Assembly: GCF_024584805.1 (NCBI RefSeq)
Contig: NZ_CP075715.1
Span: forward strand, 2,096,001 to 2,160,000
Direction of reading: 5' to 3'
DNA length: 64,000 nucleotides
Origin: Streptomyces sp. FIT100
GTDB taxonomy: Bacteria > Actinomycetota > Actinomycetes > Streptomycetales > Streptomycetaceae
Positions 33,282-42,707 of the stretch are shown piece after piece. Numbering within the stretch: position 1 is the first letter of the stretch; each line of letters starts with the position of its first letter. Both the position numbers and the translations under genes were made by a program. A model generated the notes under the pieces. That model saw only the letters and a list, made by a program, of their open reading frames with translations, was not told the origin of the DNA and made no database searches.

Positions 33282-34277
33282 ATGACGCGAAACGACAAGA
33301 ACGCCGTCGAGGTACGGGGCCTCGTAAAGCATTACGGCGAGACGAAGGCCCTGGACGGGGTGGACCTCGACGTCCGCGAGGGCACGGTCCTCGGCGTCCT
33401 CGGTCCCAACGGGGCGGGGAAGACCACCCTCGTGCGCTGCCTGTCGACCCTGATCACCCCCGACGCCGGCCACGCGACCGTCGCCGGGTTCGACGTGGTG
33501 CGCCAGCCCCGGCAGCTGCGCCGCACGATCGGCCTCACCGGCCAGTACGCCTCGGTGGACGAGAAGCTCTCCGGCTGGGAGAACCTGTACATGATCGGGC
33601 GGCTGCTCGATCTGTCCCGCAAGGACGCCCGCCGCAGGGCCGACGAGATGCTGGAGCGGTTCTCGCTCACGGAGGCCGGGAAGCGCCCGGTCTCGACGTA
33701 CTCGGGCGGTATGCGGCGCCGTCTCGACCTCGCGGCGTCGATGATCGGGCAGCCCGCGGTGCTCTATCTGGACGAGCCGACGACCGGCCTCGACCCCCGC
33801 ACGCGCAACGAGGTGTGGGACGAGGTCCACCGCATGGTCGCCGAGGGCGTCACCGTCCTCCTCACCACGCAGTACATGGAGGAGGCCGAGCAGCTGGCGA
33901 GCGCGCTGACGGTGATCGACCGCGGTCGCGTCATCGCCGAGGGCCGGATCGACGAGCTCAAGGCGAAGGTCGGCGGCCGGACCCTGCGGATCCGGCCGGC
34001 GGACCCGGAGCAGCTGGCTCCGATGGCCGCGGCGGTCCGCGAGGCGGGCCTGGACGGGGTCGCCGGAGCCCAGGCCGTGCCGGACGAGGGCACGCTGTAC
34101 GTCCCGATCCTCAGCGACGAGCAGCTGACCGCCGTGGTCGGCCTGCTGGGCGCCCGCGGCCTCGCCATCGCCGACATCGGCACCGATCTGCCCAGCCTGG
34201 ACGAGGTGTTCCTGGCCATCACCGGCCAGAAGACGACGTCCGCCGACGAGACGATCCCCCAGGAGGTCGCGGCGTGA
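33282..34277 (+). CDS. DrrA-type ABC transporter ATPase
   Basis: 331 residues. Walker A GPNGAGKTTL, Q-loop TGQYASVDEK, signature YSGGMRRRLDL, Walker B VLYLDEPTTGLD and switch LLTTQYMEE. The C-terminal extension ending in SLDEVFLAITGQ is typical of the daunorubicin-resistance ATPase (DrrA) family. Start at ATG 33282; three TTGTCGGCGG-like repeats lie just upstream. It is coupled to the permease by a GTGA overlap. Export of a drug or lipid is likely, but the substrate is unknown. Confidence 0.93.
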   Translation: MTRNDKNAVEVRGLVKHYGETKALDGVDLDVREGTVLGVLGPNGAGKTTLVRCLSTLITPDAGHATVAGFDVVRQPRQLRRTIGLTGQYASVDEKLSGWENLYMIGRLLDLSRKDARRRADEMLERFSLTEAGKRPVSTYSGGMRRRLDLAASMIGQPAVLYLDEPTTGLDPRTRNEVWDEVHRMVAEGVTVLLTTQYMEEAEQLASALTVIDRGRVIAEGRIDELKAKVGGRTLRIRPADPEQLAPMAAAVREAGLDGVAGAQAVPDEGTLYVPILSDEQLTAVVGLLGARGLAIADIGTDLPSLDEVFLAITGQKTTSADETIPQEVAA

Positions 34278-35095
34278 GCGCCACCACTGCCCCCGTATCC
34301 GCTCCCGCCGTCACCGACGAGGGCCGCATCGGTCTGCGCGGCAATCTGCGGCACATCGGCGCGCTGGTCCGCCGCAATCTGCTGTGGATCCGGCAGGACC
34401 CGGAGTCGATGTTCGACGCCGTACTGATGCCGATCGTCTTCACGCTGCTCTTCGTGTTCGTCTTCGGCGGTGCGATCGCCGGCAAGGGCAACCAGGGGGA
34501 GTACGTCAACTACGTGGTCCCCGGCCTGATGGCGATGATGGGCATGAACATCGCGATGGGTGTCGGCACCGGCTTCAACCAGGACTTCCAGACGGGTGTC
34601 ATGGACCGCTTCCGGTCCCTGCCCATCGCCCGGTCCTCGGTCCTGATCGCCAAGATCGTCGTGGAGATCGGCCGGATGCTCGTCGCGACGGCGATCCTGC
34701 TGACGGTCGGCTTCCTGCTCGGCCTGTCCGTGGCGGACGTCCCCGGGCTGCTCGCGGCCATCGGGCTCTCGCTGGTCTTCGGCTCGTCGATCATGTGGAT
34801 CTTCCTCACCATGGGTGTGACCATGAAGAACGCCCAGGCCATTCAGGGCATGGGCTTCCTCGTGCTGATGCCGTTGCAGTTCGGCTCGTCGATCTTCGCG
34901 CCGACGAGTTCGATGCCGGGCTGGCTCCAGGCCTTCACGGACTACAACCCGCTGTCCTCGCTCGCCGACGCGGCGCGCGGGCTGATGAACGGGGGGCCGG
35001 TCGCCCACGACGTGTGGGTGACGCTGATCTGGTCGGCCGTGATCACCGCGGTGATGGCGCCGGTCGCGATCAGGAAGTTCCGGACGAAGTCCTGA
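34274..35095 (+). CDS. DrrB-type ABC-2 permease
   Basis: 273 residues with six membrane helices of the ABC-2 type. A cytoplasmic N-terminus is followed by RRNLLWIRQDPESMFDAVLM and FVFVFGGAIAG, and later MDRFRSLPIARSSVL, the coupling segment seen in DrrB proteins. The GTG start overlaps the ATPase stop. Together they form a complete two-gene exporter. The 3' end overlaps the convergent regulator gene by 26 bp. Confidence 0.93.
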   Translation: MSATTAPVSAPAVTDEGRIGLRGNLRHIGALVRRNLLWIRQDPESMFDAVLMPIVFTLLFVFVFGGAIAGKGNQGEYVNYVVPGLMAMMGMNIAMGVGTGFNQDFQTGVMDRFRSLPIARSSVLIAKIVVEIGRMLVATAILLTVGFLLGLSVADVPGLLAAIGLSLVFGSSIMWIFLTMGVTMKNAQAIQGMGFLVLMPLQFGSSIFAPTSSMPGWLQAFTDYNPLSSLADAARGLMNGGPVAHDVWVTLIWSAVITAVMAPVAIRKFRTKS

Positions 35096-38000
35096 GCGTG
35101 TCGAGCCGCCCGCGCACGAGGGCGACGGCCTGGTCCTCGGTGAGGCCGGCGCCCTCGGCGCACCGGGCGGCGTATGCCGCGTCGCCGAGGGCGGCGCGGG
35201 TGGCCCGCCCGGCGCGGACGAGGTTCTCCCGCTCCACGGTCGAGGCCACGAGATGGCCGGGCGGAAGCACGTGCTCGTACGCGCCGAGCAGCCGCGCGGC
35301 GTCCTCGGCCGGCTCCTCGCCGAGACCCGCCAGGGCCTCGGCCGCGGTCACCAGATGGGTCGCGAGCATGTGCGGCGCCACCATCCGGGCGAGGGGGTCC
35401 ATGGCCGCCTCCAGCGCCCGCATGAGCAGGGGCAGCGCCGCGGCGTAGCGGCCGTCGAGGCAGTCGAGCCAGGCCAGACCGCCGGTGCGGAGGCCCTCGA
35501 AGAGCGCGAGGGTCTCGGAGTGGAACTCCGCGGCGAGGAAGCCCAGTTGTTCGCGCGCCTCCTCGGTGCGCCCCTCGCAGCCGAGGACCATCGAGTAGAT
35601 CAGGCGGGCGGCGTGCACGGCCTCGTGTGCGCTGTCGTCGGCCTCCGCGAGCACCTCGCGGAGGATCACCTCCGCCTCCTCCCGGCGGCCCAGCTCCGCG
35701 ATGACGCCTGCCAGCCGGGCCCGCAGCAGCGGGACCTGGCTCTGGGCGCCGAGGTGCCGGGCGCGCTCGACGGCGGCGGTGTAGTCGTCGGCGGCGAGCG
35801 CGAACTCGCCGCGCCGCTCGCGGGCCTCCCCGCGCGCGGAGAGCGCCTCGGCGGCGCCGAAGTGATCGCCGAGCCGTTCGAAGAGCTCCAGGCTGCGGTC
35901 CGCGTCGGCGGTCGCGTGGCCCGCCCATTCGCTGCGGTTGGCCAGCACGTTGGCCCGTAGCTGGAGGGAGGCGGCGAGGTCCCACTCGTAGCCGAACTCC
36001 TCGCAGGCGCGGACGGTCTCGTCGACGGAGTGGCGGAGCTCGTCGGGGTTGCCCGTGAGCAGGAGCGCGTAGAACCAGAGGGAGCCCGGGAAGCGGCAGG
36101 TCTGCGGCAGGCCGGGGCGGTAGGTCCGCACGACGCCGCGCAGCCACTCCAGCCGCTCGGGCGACCGCCACTGCTCGGTCGCGTGCTCCATGCTGACCAT
36201 TCCGATCAGCCGGGCTCCGCGCCGTGCCTCCTGGCGCTGCTCGGGGGTGAACGGCGGCGGTGTGTCGGTGACCCGTGCGTGCATGGGCGCCGCCGGGGCG
36301 CCCGGCGGCGCGAAGGGGTCGGGTCCGAGCGCGGCGACGGCCCGCGACCAGTGCCGGGCGTCGGCGCGCAGATCCCGCATCTGCCAGTACCAGGCGAGCG
36401 AGAGCACCAGGCAGAGCGCCTCGTCCTCGTCGCCCGCGGCGACGGTCCGGCGCAGCGCGGTGCGCAGGTTCTCGTACTCCAGCTCCAGCCGGGCGATGGC
36501 ACCGACCTGCCCGGGTCCGCGGAGCAACGGATCGGTGCGGCGGGCGAGTTCGCGGTAGTACGTGAAGTGCGCACGCTCCGCGTCCGCGCGCTCGCCCGCC
36601 TCGTCGAGCCGCTCGGCGGCGTACTCTCCGACGGTCTCCAGGAGCCGGTAGCGCATCCCTCCGTCGGCGGCCGGCGTCGCGACGACCAACGACTTGTCGA
36701 CAAGTGCCGCCAGTACGGCCACGACGTCCCGCGCGTCGGCGGTGCCCTCCGCCCCGGGGACCGGAGCGCCGGCCGGGCCGAGCCAGTCGCAGACCGCCTC
36801 GGCGGCGGGGAGGTCGCAGCCGCGGGCGAAGGTCGAGAGGCGGCGCAGGACGGTGCGCTCGGAGGTGTCGAGGAGGTCCCAGGACCAGTCGACGACCGCG
36901 CGCAGGGTCTGCTGGCGGGGCAGATGGGTGCGGCTGCCGCTGGAGAGGAGGCGGAAGCGGTCGTCGAGGCGGTCGGCGATCTGGCGGGGAGTGAGCGTGC
37001 GCAGCCGTGCGGCGGCGAGTTCGATGGCGAGGGGGAGGCCGTCGAGACGGCGGCAGACCTCCGCGGCGGCCTCGGCGTCGGCGTCGATCCGGAAGGCGGG
37101 GTTCGCGGCCGCGCCGCGGTCGGCGAGGAGGCGCAGGGCCATCGGGGCGGGCAGGGGGTCGACGGGGCGTACCGCCTCGCCCGGGACGCCGAGCGGTTCA
37201 CGGCTGGTGGCGAGGACGGTGAGCCCCGGGCAGTGCTCCAGGAGCCGCTCGCACAGCTCGGCGGCGGCGGCCACGACATGCTCGCAGTTGTCGAGCACGA
37301 TCAGCATGCGGCGCCGCGCGCAGTGCTCGGTGAGCCGGGCGAGCGGATCGTCGCCGTGCCGGTCGGCGGCGGCCCGCAGCTCTTCCGCGCCGGCCCCGCG
37401 CAGCACGGTCTCGCGTGCGCCGAGCGCGGTGAGCACGGCCGCGGCCACGTTCTCCGGTTCGCCGACCGGCGCCAGCTCCACCAGCCAGACGCCGTCCTCG
37501 TACGCCCCGGCAGCCCGCTCGGCGGCCTCCTGCGACAGCCGTGTCTTGCCGGCCCCGCCGGGGCCGATCAGCGTGACAAGGCGCGCCCGCCGCAGGTCTC
37601 CGCGGATGGCCTCGATGTCCGCTCCGCGCCCGACGAAGCTGGTGAGCCGCGCGCGCAGATTGCCGGGGACGCCCCCGGCCGGAGCACTCGGCTCCGGCTT
37701 CAGCAGCTCCGCGTGGAGCGCGCGCAGCTCCGGCCCCGGGTCGGTGCCCAGCCGGGCCGCGAGCCCGCGGCGTACGGACTCGTAGGCCGCGAGGGCCTCC
37801 GCCGCCCGGCCCGCATCGCGCAGGGCGCGGATGCGCAGCGCCTGGAGGGACTCGTCGAGCGGGTGGGCGTCGCAGAGCGCGGCCAACTGCGGCAGCGCCT
37901 CGTCCGCCCGGCCGAGCGCCAGCGCCGCGGCGAGCCGCGTGCGGCGCGCCTCCAGCCTGCGGGCCTCCCAGCGGGCCGCCACGGAGGCCCGGTCCGGCAG

Positions 38001-38411
38001 ATCGGCCAGCACCGGCCCCCGCCACAGCGCGAACGCCTCGTCCAGCAGCTCCGCCGCCCGCCCGGGATCGCCTCCGCCGAAGGCCCGCTCCCCCTCCGCC
38101 GCGAGGCGCTCGAACCGGTGCAGGTCCACATCCCCGGGGTCCGCGTCCAGCCGGTAGCCGCCGTCGGCCGAGACCACCGCCCCGTGCCCGAGCGCCCGCC
38201 GCGCCCGCCCGACGAGCGCCTGCACCGCCCCCACCGCGTCGGCGGGCGGATCTCCGTCCCACACCTCGTCGACGATCGCGCCGACCGGCACCGTGCGCCC
38301 GGCGCGCAGCGCCAGCACGGCCACCAGCGCACGCAGCCGCGCCCCGCCGAGCACGGCGGGGGTGCCGTCGTCGTGGAATGCCTGGGTGGTGCCGAGTACG
38401 CGGTAATGCAC
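35070..38411 (-). CDS. AfsR/SARP-type regulator with BTAD, NB-ARC and TPR regions
   Basis: 1113 residues from the GTG at 38411 (HYRVLGTTQAFHDDG). Domains in order: OmpR-type winged helix (about 1-90; LRALVAVLALRAG, VDEVWDGDPP), bacterial transcriptional activator domain (about 95-240; ALWRGPVLADLPD), an NB-ARC-type STAND ATPase with Walker A LIGPGGAGKTRL near residue 290 and Walker B MLIVLDNCEHV, then a long helical TPR-like C-terminus. It fits a pathway or global activator of secondary metabolism or stress. No biosynthetic cluster is in the window. The longer open frame to 38822 is rejected. Confidence 0.9.
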   Translation of the reverse strand: MHYRVLGTTQAFHDDGTPAVLGGARLRALVAVLALRAGRTVPVGAIVDEVWDGDPPADAVGAVQALVGRARRALGHGAVVSADGGYRLDADPGDVDLHRFERLAAEGERAFGGGDPGRAAELLDEAFALWRGPVLADLPDRASVAARWEARRLEARRTRLAAALALGRADEALPQLAALCDAHPLDESLQALRIRALRDAGRAAEALAAYESVRRGLAARLGTDPGPELRALHAELLKPEPSAPAGGVPGNLRARLTSFVGRGADIEAIRGDLRRARLVTLIGPGGAGKTRLSQEAAERAAGAYEDGVWLVELAPVGEPENVAAAVLTALGARETVLRGAGAEELRAAADRHGDDPLARLTEHCARRRMLIVLDNCEHVVAAAAELCERLLEHCPGLTVLATSREPLGVPGEAVRPVDPLPAPMALRLLADRGAAANPAFRIDADAEAAAEVCRRLDGLPLAIELAAARLRTLTPRQIADRLDDRFRLLSSGSRTHLPRQQTLRAVVDWSWDLLDTSERTVLRRLSTFARGCDLPAAEAVCDWLGPAGAPVPGAEGTADARDVVAVLAALVDKSLVVATPAADGGMRYRLLETVGEYAAERLDEAGERADAERAHFTYYRELARRTDPLLRGPGQVGAIARLELEYENLRTALRRTVAAGDEDEALCLVLSLAWYWQMRDLRADARHWSRAVAALGPDPFAPPGAPAAPMHARVTDTPPPFTPEQRQEARRGARLIGMVSMEHATEQWRSPERLEWLRGVVRTYRPGLPQTCRFPGSLWFYALLLTGNPDELRHSVDETVRACEEFGYEWDLAASLQLRANVLANRSEWAGHATADADRSLELFERLGDHFGAAEALSARGEARERRGEFALAADDYTAAVERARHLGAQSQVPLLRARLAGVIAELGRREEAEVILREVLAEADDSAHEAVHAARLIYSMVLGCEGRTEEAREQLGFLAAEFHSETLALFEGLRTGGLAWLDCLDGRYAAALPLLMRALEAAMDPLARMVAPHMLATHLVTAAEALAGLGEEPAEDAARLLGAYEHVLPPGHLVASTVERENLVRAGRATRAALGDAAYAARCAEGAGLTEDQAVALVRGRLDTLRTSSGTS

Positions 38412-38592
38412 GCGCCCATTGTCCGCGATCCTCAGGAACGCTCGGGGCCGGGCGACACGTTGCCCCGTTGTCACCACGACGGAATACGCTGCCCCACGCC
38501 CGGACCCGGCCCGAAGCCGTACGCCCACGCCCATGCCCCCGCCCACGTCCACGTCCACGTCGTACACGTCCACGCCGTCAGGAGCACCGCCC

Positions 38593-39399
38593 ATGACCAC
38601 CGCCGCGACCCGCAGGAGCGATCGCCGCATCTCCCCCGTCTTCCTCGGGATCGCCGCGATCATGGCGGTCACCGGCTGGGCCGTCTGGACGGGCTTCGCC
38701 GCCAGCCCGGGCCTGTCGGTGTTCCTCTTCGTCACGTCCGCATGGATCGTGTCGCTCTGCCTGCACGAGTACGCGCACGCCCGCACCGCGCTGCACGGCG
38801 GCGACCTCACCATCGGCGCCAAGGGCTATCTGACGCTCAACCCGCTCAAGTACACGCACGCGCTGCTCAGCATCGTGCTCCCGGTCATCTTCGTGATCAT
38901 GGGCGGCATCGGTCTGCCCGGCGGCGCCGTCTTCATCGAGCGCCACCGCATCCGGGGCCGCTGGAAGCACAGCCTGATCTCGGCCGCGGGCCCGCTGGCC
39001 AACGTCCTGTTCGCGGTCGTGTGCACGGCTCCGTTCTGGCTGGGCGCGCTCGACGGTGTACCGTTCGCGTTCCGCTTCGCCCTCGGCTTCCTGGCACTGC
39101 TCCAGGTGACGGCCGCGATCCTGAACTTCCTGCCGGTTCCGGGGCTGGACGGGTACGGGGTGATCGAGCCGTGGCTGTCGCACCGCGTGCGGCGTCAGGT
39201 GGAGCCGTTCGCGCCGTTCGGGCTGCTGGCCGTCTTCGGCATCCTGTTCATCCCCGAGGTGAACCACGCGTTCTTCGACGCGATCGACGCGGTGCTGCGC
39301 GGGCTCGGGGTGACCGAGGCGGAGACGTACTGCGGGCAGAACCTCTACCGCTTCTGGACCGATCCGAACCCGGTCTGCGACGCGGCCGTCAACCGCTAG
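38593..39399 (+). CDS. M50-family (site-2 protease-like) membrane protein
   Basis: 268 residues, about six membrane helices. The zinc-protease motif HEYAHA lies in helix 2 (SLCLHEYAHARTALHGGD), and the third ligand motif is NFLPVPGLDGYGVIEPW, so the active site looks complete. After SAAGPLANV, as in other site-2 proteases, come C-terminal helices and a Cys-containing tail. Probably cleaves membrane proteins or anti-sigma factors; the target is unknown. AGGAG lies 9 bases before the ATG at 38593; the open frame to 38419 is a repeat-rich stretch. Confidence 0.88.
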   Translation: MTTAATRRSDRRISPVFLGIAAIMAVTGWAVWTGFAASPGLSVFLFVTSAWIVSLCLHEYAHARTALHGGDLTIGAKGYLTLNPLKYTHALLSIVLPVIFVIMGGIGLPGGAVFIERHRIRGRWKHSLISAAGPLANVLFAVVCTAPFWLGALDGVPFAFRFALGFLALLQVTAAILNFLPVPGLDGYGVIEPWLSHRVRRQVEPFAPFGLLAVFGILFIPEVNHAFFDAIDAVLRGLGVTEAETYCGQNLYRFWTDPNPVCDAAVNR

Positions 39400-39418
39400 C
39401 GGTCAGATCCCGCGGATC

Positions 39419-39645
39419 GTCAGGGGCGGCGGCCCGTCAAGCGGGGGCCGTCAGGGACCGCGGCCCGTCAGGCGCCGCGGGCCGTCAGGCGCCGCGGGCC
39501 GTCAGGCGCCGCGGCCCGTCAAGCGCGGGCCGTCAGGCGCCGCGGCCCGTCAAGCGCGGGCCGTCAGGCGCCGCGGCCCGTCAAGCGCGGGCCGTCAGGC
39601 GCCGCGGCCCGTCAAGCGGGGGCCGTCAGGCGCCGCGGGCCGTCA
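39419..39645. repeat. Tandem hairpin repeat array (31-bp and 17-bp units)
   Basis: GTCA occurs about 15 times in GGCGCCGCGGCCCGTCA and CGCGGGCCGTCA-type units; the most regular part (39500-39620) is a 31-bp unit. GGCCCG-TCAAG-CGCGGGCC can fold into a hairpin, so the array could form a row of stem-loops. It fills the gap between two convergent genes, and its last unit holds the stop of the minus-strand gene at 39643. Confidence 0.85.
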
Positions 39646-39816
39646 GGCGCCGCGGGCCGCCCTGCCGCGGCGGATGTAGTACACCGCCAGGTTCGACGAC
39701 ACACCCGCGAGCAGCACCCACACGATCCCCAGCCAGCTGCCCTGCACGAAGGAGACAACCGCCGCGGCGACGGCGAGCGCGCAGATGACGAGGGCGTAGA
39801 GGGCGAGGCGCGGCAT
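39643..39816 (-). CDS. Small two-helix membrane protein
   Basis: 57 residues. Two hydrophobic helices, LALYALVICALAVAAAVVSF and WLGIVWVLLAGVSSNLAVYY, and a basic tail IRRGRAARGA. AGGAG sits 9 bases before the ATG at 39816, which supports a real gene. Function unknown. It may be cotranscribed with npdG (89 bp upstream, same strand). The stop codon belongs to the tandem array. Confidence 0.7.
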   Translation of the reverse strand: MPRLALYALVICALAVAAAVVSFVQGSWLGIVWVLLAGVSSNLAVYYIRRGRAARGA

Positions 39817-39905
39817 GGGGGTCGGCTCCTGTCCGGTCACGGGTGTTCCGGACCAGTGTCCCCCATGCCGCTGTCCCCCATGCCGCCGAGGGCTCCGGAC
39901 GGGCC

Positions 39906-40634
39906 TCAGACGTCGGTCACGCGCAGGCCCGCGTGCGCCTTGTAGCGCCGGTTCACCGAGATCAGGTTGGCGACCAGCGACTCGACCTGGTGCGCGCCCC
40001 GCAGCCGCCCGGCGAAGACGCCGCGCATGCCGGGGATCCGGCCCGCGAGCGCCTGCACGATGTCCGTGTCGGCGCGCGACTCGCCGAGCACCATCACATC
40101 GGTGTCGATCTCCTCGACCGCCTCGTCCTGGAGCAGCACGGCGGACAGGTGGTGGAACGCGGCGGTCACCCGGGCCCCGGGCAGCAGGGCGGCGGCCTGC
40201 TCGGCGGCGCTGCCCTCCTCCGGCTTCAGCGCGTAGGCGCCCTTCTTGTCGAAGCCGAGCGGGTTCACACAGTCGACGACGAGTTTTCCGGCGAGCTCGT
40301 CGCGCAGCGCCTCCAGGGTCTTGGCATGGCCCTCCCACGGCACGGCGACGATCACGACATCGCTGCGCCGGGCGCACTCGGCGTTCTCGGCGCCCTCGAT
40401 GCCGAGGCCCAGTTCGGCGGCGGCGGTCTCGGCGCGCTCGGCCGCACGGGAGCCGATGATCACCTTCTGCCCGGCCCGGGCGAGCCGGTACGCGAGGCCG
40501 CGGCCCTGGTCACCGGTGCCGCCGAGGACGCCGACGACGAGACCGGAGACGTCGGGGAGGTCCCACGGGTCCTTCGCGGCAGCGGCGGCGGCAGCGGGCT
40601 TGGGGGCCTGGGCGGCAGTGTCTTCAGAGGTCAT
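39906..40634 (-). CDS. npdG: NADPH:F420 oxidoreductase (Fno-like)
   Basis: 242 residues. After an Ala/Lys-rich extension of about 30 residues, VGVLGGTGDQGRGLAYRLA is the Rossmann NADP-binding motif, GQKVIIGSRAAERAE follows, and VVIVAVPWEGH, VDCVNPLGF and VTAAFHHLSA are typical of F420-dependent NADP reductases. It transfers hydride between NADPH and the deazaflavin F420. The PPOX-type flavoprotein at 14567 could be an F420 user, but that is speculation. Confidence 0.92.
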   Translation of the reverse strand: MTSEDTAAQAPKPAAAAAAAKDPWDLPDVSGLVVGVLGGTGDQGRGLAYRLARAGQKVIIGSRAAERAETAAAELGLGIEGAENAECARRSDVVIVAVPWEGHAKTLEALRDELAGKLVVDCVNPLGFDKKGAYALKPEEGSAAEQAAALLPGARVTAAFHHLSAVLLQDEAVEEIDTDVMVLGESRADTDIVQALAGRIPGMRGVFAGRLRGAHQVESLVANLISVNRRYKAHAGLRVTDV

Positions 40635-40718
40635 GTCCCGACCTTACTTCCGCCCCTGCGGGTGGGGTTCGGCAGACCCGCCCCCGCGGCGGCGGCCGGT
40701 GCGGCAGGATGCGGGGCC

Positions 40719-41324
40719 ATGGATGCCGTACGTGTCGCACTGCTGCGGGAGGTACTGGCCGGGACGGCGTGGCCCGACGCGGCCCGCAGGTTCGCCGGGG
40801 CGCTGCGCTCGTCCGTCGTGCCGCAGGGCGGCGGGCTGCTGCTGGTGGGGACCGTGGAGTACGAGCCGTGGCATCTGGCCGCGCACCTCGTGGACGAGGC
40901 CGCCTGGTCCGGGCAGCCCGAGCTGGCGCCCACCCTGGTGCGCCACCGGGTACGGGACGGGGACCCGGTGCACCTGGCGGTCGGGCTCGGCCGGCTCGCG
41001 GCGGCCCGGCGCGGCGAGACGCTGCTGGTGGTGGCGCCGCGGCGGCCGGACGAGGGTCTCCTTGAGCGGGTGCACGACGCCCGGCGGTCCGGGGCGACGG
41101 TGCTGTCGCTGGACGGGGGCGACGCCGAGGTGCGGGGTCTCGCCCACGAGGCGCTGACGGTGGACGGCGCTGCGGAGGTCGACCTCGACACGGTGCAGCA
41201 CCTGGTCAGCGCGGCGGCGGGCGAGAACACGCTGCCGGTCGCGCCGCGGGGGCCGCGGCGCTTCCGGGACCGCCTGTCGCGGCTCGCGGACCATCTGACG
41301 GCGCCACCGCCGGCGCGCTGGTAG
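40719..41324 (+). CDS. Conserved hypothetical protein, possibly SIS-like
   Basis: 201 residues, soluble. GGLLLVGTVEYEPWHLAAHL and RGETLLVVAPRRPDEGLLER followed by GATVLSLDGGD alternate strand and helix like a Rossmann or SIS-type fold, but no clear motif could be assigned. The C-terminus is Arg/Pro-rich. No strong ribosome binding site. Divergent from npdG by 84 bp. Function unknown. Confidence 0.6.
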   Translation: MDAVRVALLREVLAGTAWPDAARRFAGALRSSVVPQGGGLLLVGTVEYEPWHLAAHLVDEAAWSGQPELAPTLVRHRVRDGDPVHLAVGLGRLAAARRGETLLVVAPRRPDEGLLERVHDARRSGATVLSLDGGDAEVRGLAHEALTVDGAAEVDLDTVQHLVSAAAGENTLPVAPRGPRRFRDRLSRLADHLTAPPPARW

Positions 41325-41408
41325 GCGGCGCCCCCGTGGGGGCTTGCCGCGCCGGGTTCACCGAAAACCGGTTGTCGGTGGCGGGACCGGCGCCGAGCAT
41401 GGGCGCTC

Positions 41409-42692
41409 GTGGGATCACGACTGCGCCGCGCGCTGCTGCCCGACCTCTCGCCCTGGCGCTCGTCGCCGGACTTCCGGCTGCTGTGGGTCCAGGGACTCGT
41501 CACGTACTTCAGCAGCTTCATGGCGATGGTGGCGCTGCCCCTGCAGATCAAGGAGCTGACCGGTTCGCCGTTCGCGGTCGGTGCCATGGGCGCCGTCGAG
41601 CTGGTGCCGCTGGTGGTCTTCGGGCTGTACGGCGGGGCGCTGGCCGACGCCGTGGACCGGCGCAAGGTGCTGCTGCTCAGCGAGGCCGGCCTGGGCGTGA
41701 TGGCCGGCGTCCTGCTGGTCAACGCGATGCTGCCGGAGCCGCTGCTGTGGCCGCTCTATCTGGTCGCCGCCGGGGTGTCGGGGCTCGCCGGGCTCCAGCG
41801 TCCGGCGCTGGACTCGCTGCTTGCCCGGATCGTGCCGCACGACCAGCAGACCGCCGCGGCGGCGCTGAACGCGCTGCGCTGGCAGCTCGGCGCGATCGCC
41901 GGGCCCGCGCTGGCCGGTCTGGTCGTGGCGTACGCGGGCCATGCGACGGCGTACGCGACGACGGTCGCCGGGTTCGTCGTCTCGGTGCTGCTCTGCTCCC
42001 GCCTCGCCCCCGCGCCGCCCACGCAGGGCGTGGACAAGCCGTCGCTTCGGGGGATCGCGGAGGGCGCCCGGTACGCGTGGAGCCGGCCGGTGCTGCTCGG
42101 CACGTACGCCGTCGACCTGGCCGCGATGTTCTTCGCGTTCCCCAACACGATCTTCCCGTTCCTCGCGGACGAACTGGACGCGCAGTGGTCGCTGGGGCTG
42201 ATGTACGCGGCGGGGACGGCAGGCTCCCTGCTGCTGAGCCTGACCAGCGGCTGGACCTCACGGGTGCGGCGCCACGGGCTGTTCGTGGTGTTCGGTGCCG
42301 CGGTCTGGGGGCTGGCGATCGCGGCGGCGGGCTGGTTCACCGACATCTGGCTGGTGCTGCTGTGCCTCGCGGTCGCGGGAGCGGGCGACATGCTCAGCGG
42401 CCTCGGCCGGGCCACGATCTGGAACCAGACGATCCCCGAGTCGCTGCGCGGCCGGCTCGCGGGCATCGAGGTGCTGTCGTACAGCGTGGGCCCGCAGCTG
42501 GGCCAGGTCCGCGCGGGCGCGGCGGCGGGCTGGACCGGCACCCGTGCGGCGTTCTGGAGCGGCGGCCTGGCCTGCGTGGCCTCGGTCGGGCTGCTGACCG
42601 CGGTGCTGCCGAAGCTCGTCACGTACGACGCGGAGACCGACGAGGACGCCCTGCGCCGCCGCGCCCAGAAGGAGGCGGCGGCCGGGCCCTGA
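41409..42692 (+). CDS. MFS transporter (EntS-like)
   Basis: 427 residues, 12 membrane helices. FRLLWVQGLVTYFSSFMAMV and LPLQIKELTGSPFAVGAMGA resemble the enterobactin-exporter (EntS/MFS_3) branch; ADAVDRRKVLLLSEA is the loop 2-3 motif. GTG start at 41409. Siderophore or drug export is possible. Although 1.2 kb from the iron island, no iron box was seen upstream and no siderophore genes are near, so the role is open. Confidence 0.87.
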   Translation: MGSRLRRALLPDLSPWRSSPDFRLLWVQGLVTYFSSFMAMVALPLQIKELTGSPFAVGAMGAVELVPLVVFGLYGGALADAVDRRKVLLLSEAGLGVMAGVLLVNAMLPEPLLWPLYLVAAGVSGLAGLQRPALDSLLARIVPHDQQTAAAALNALRWQLGAIAGPALAGLVVAYAGHATAYATTVAGFVVSVLLCSRLAPAPPTQGVDKPSLRGIAEGARYAWSRPVLLGTYAVDLAAMFFAFPNTIFPFLADELDAQWSLGLMYAAGTAGSLLLSLTSGWTSRVRRHGLFVVFGAAVWGLAIAAAGWFTDIWLVLLCLAVAGAGDMLSGLGRATIWNQTIPESLRGRLAGIEVLSYSVGPQLGQVRAGAAAGWTGTRAAFWSGGLACVASVGLLTAVLPKLVTYDAETDEDALRRRAQKEAAAGP

Positions 42693-42707
42693 TCCACCGC
42701 GCCGGGC

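Noticed and set aside
33282..38411. Antibiotic biosynthetic cluster suggested by a DrrAB-like exporter beside a SARP-type regulator
   Set aside because: No biosynthetic enzymes are adjacent; neighbours are panB, an M50 protease and npdG.
41409..42692. EntS-like MFS as a siderophore exporter of the iron island
   Set aside because: No iron box upstream and no siderophore biosynthesis genes nearby; similarity alone is not enough.
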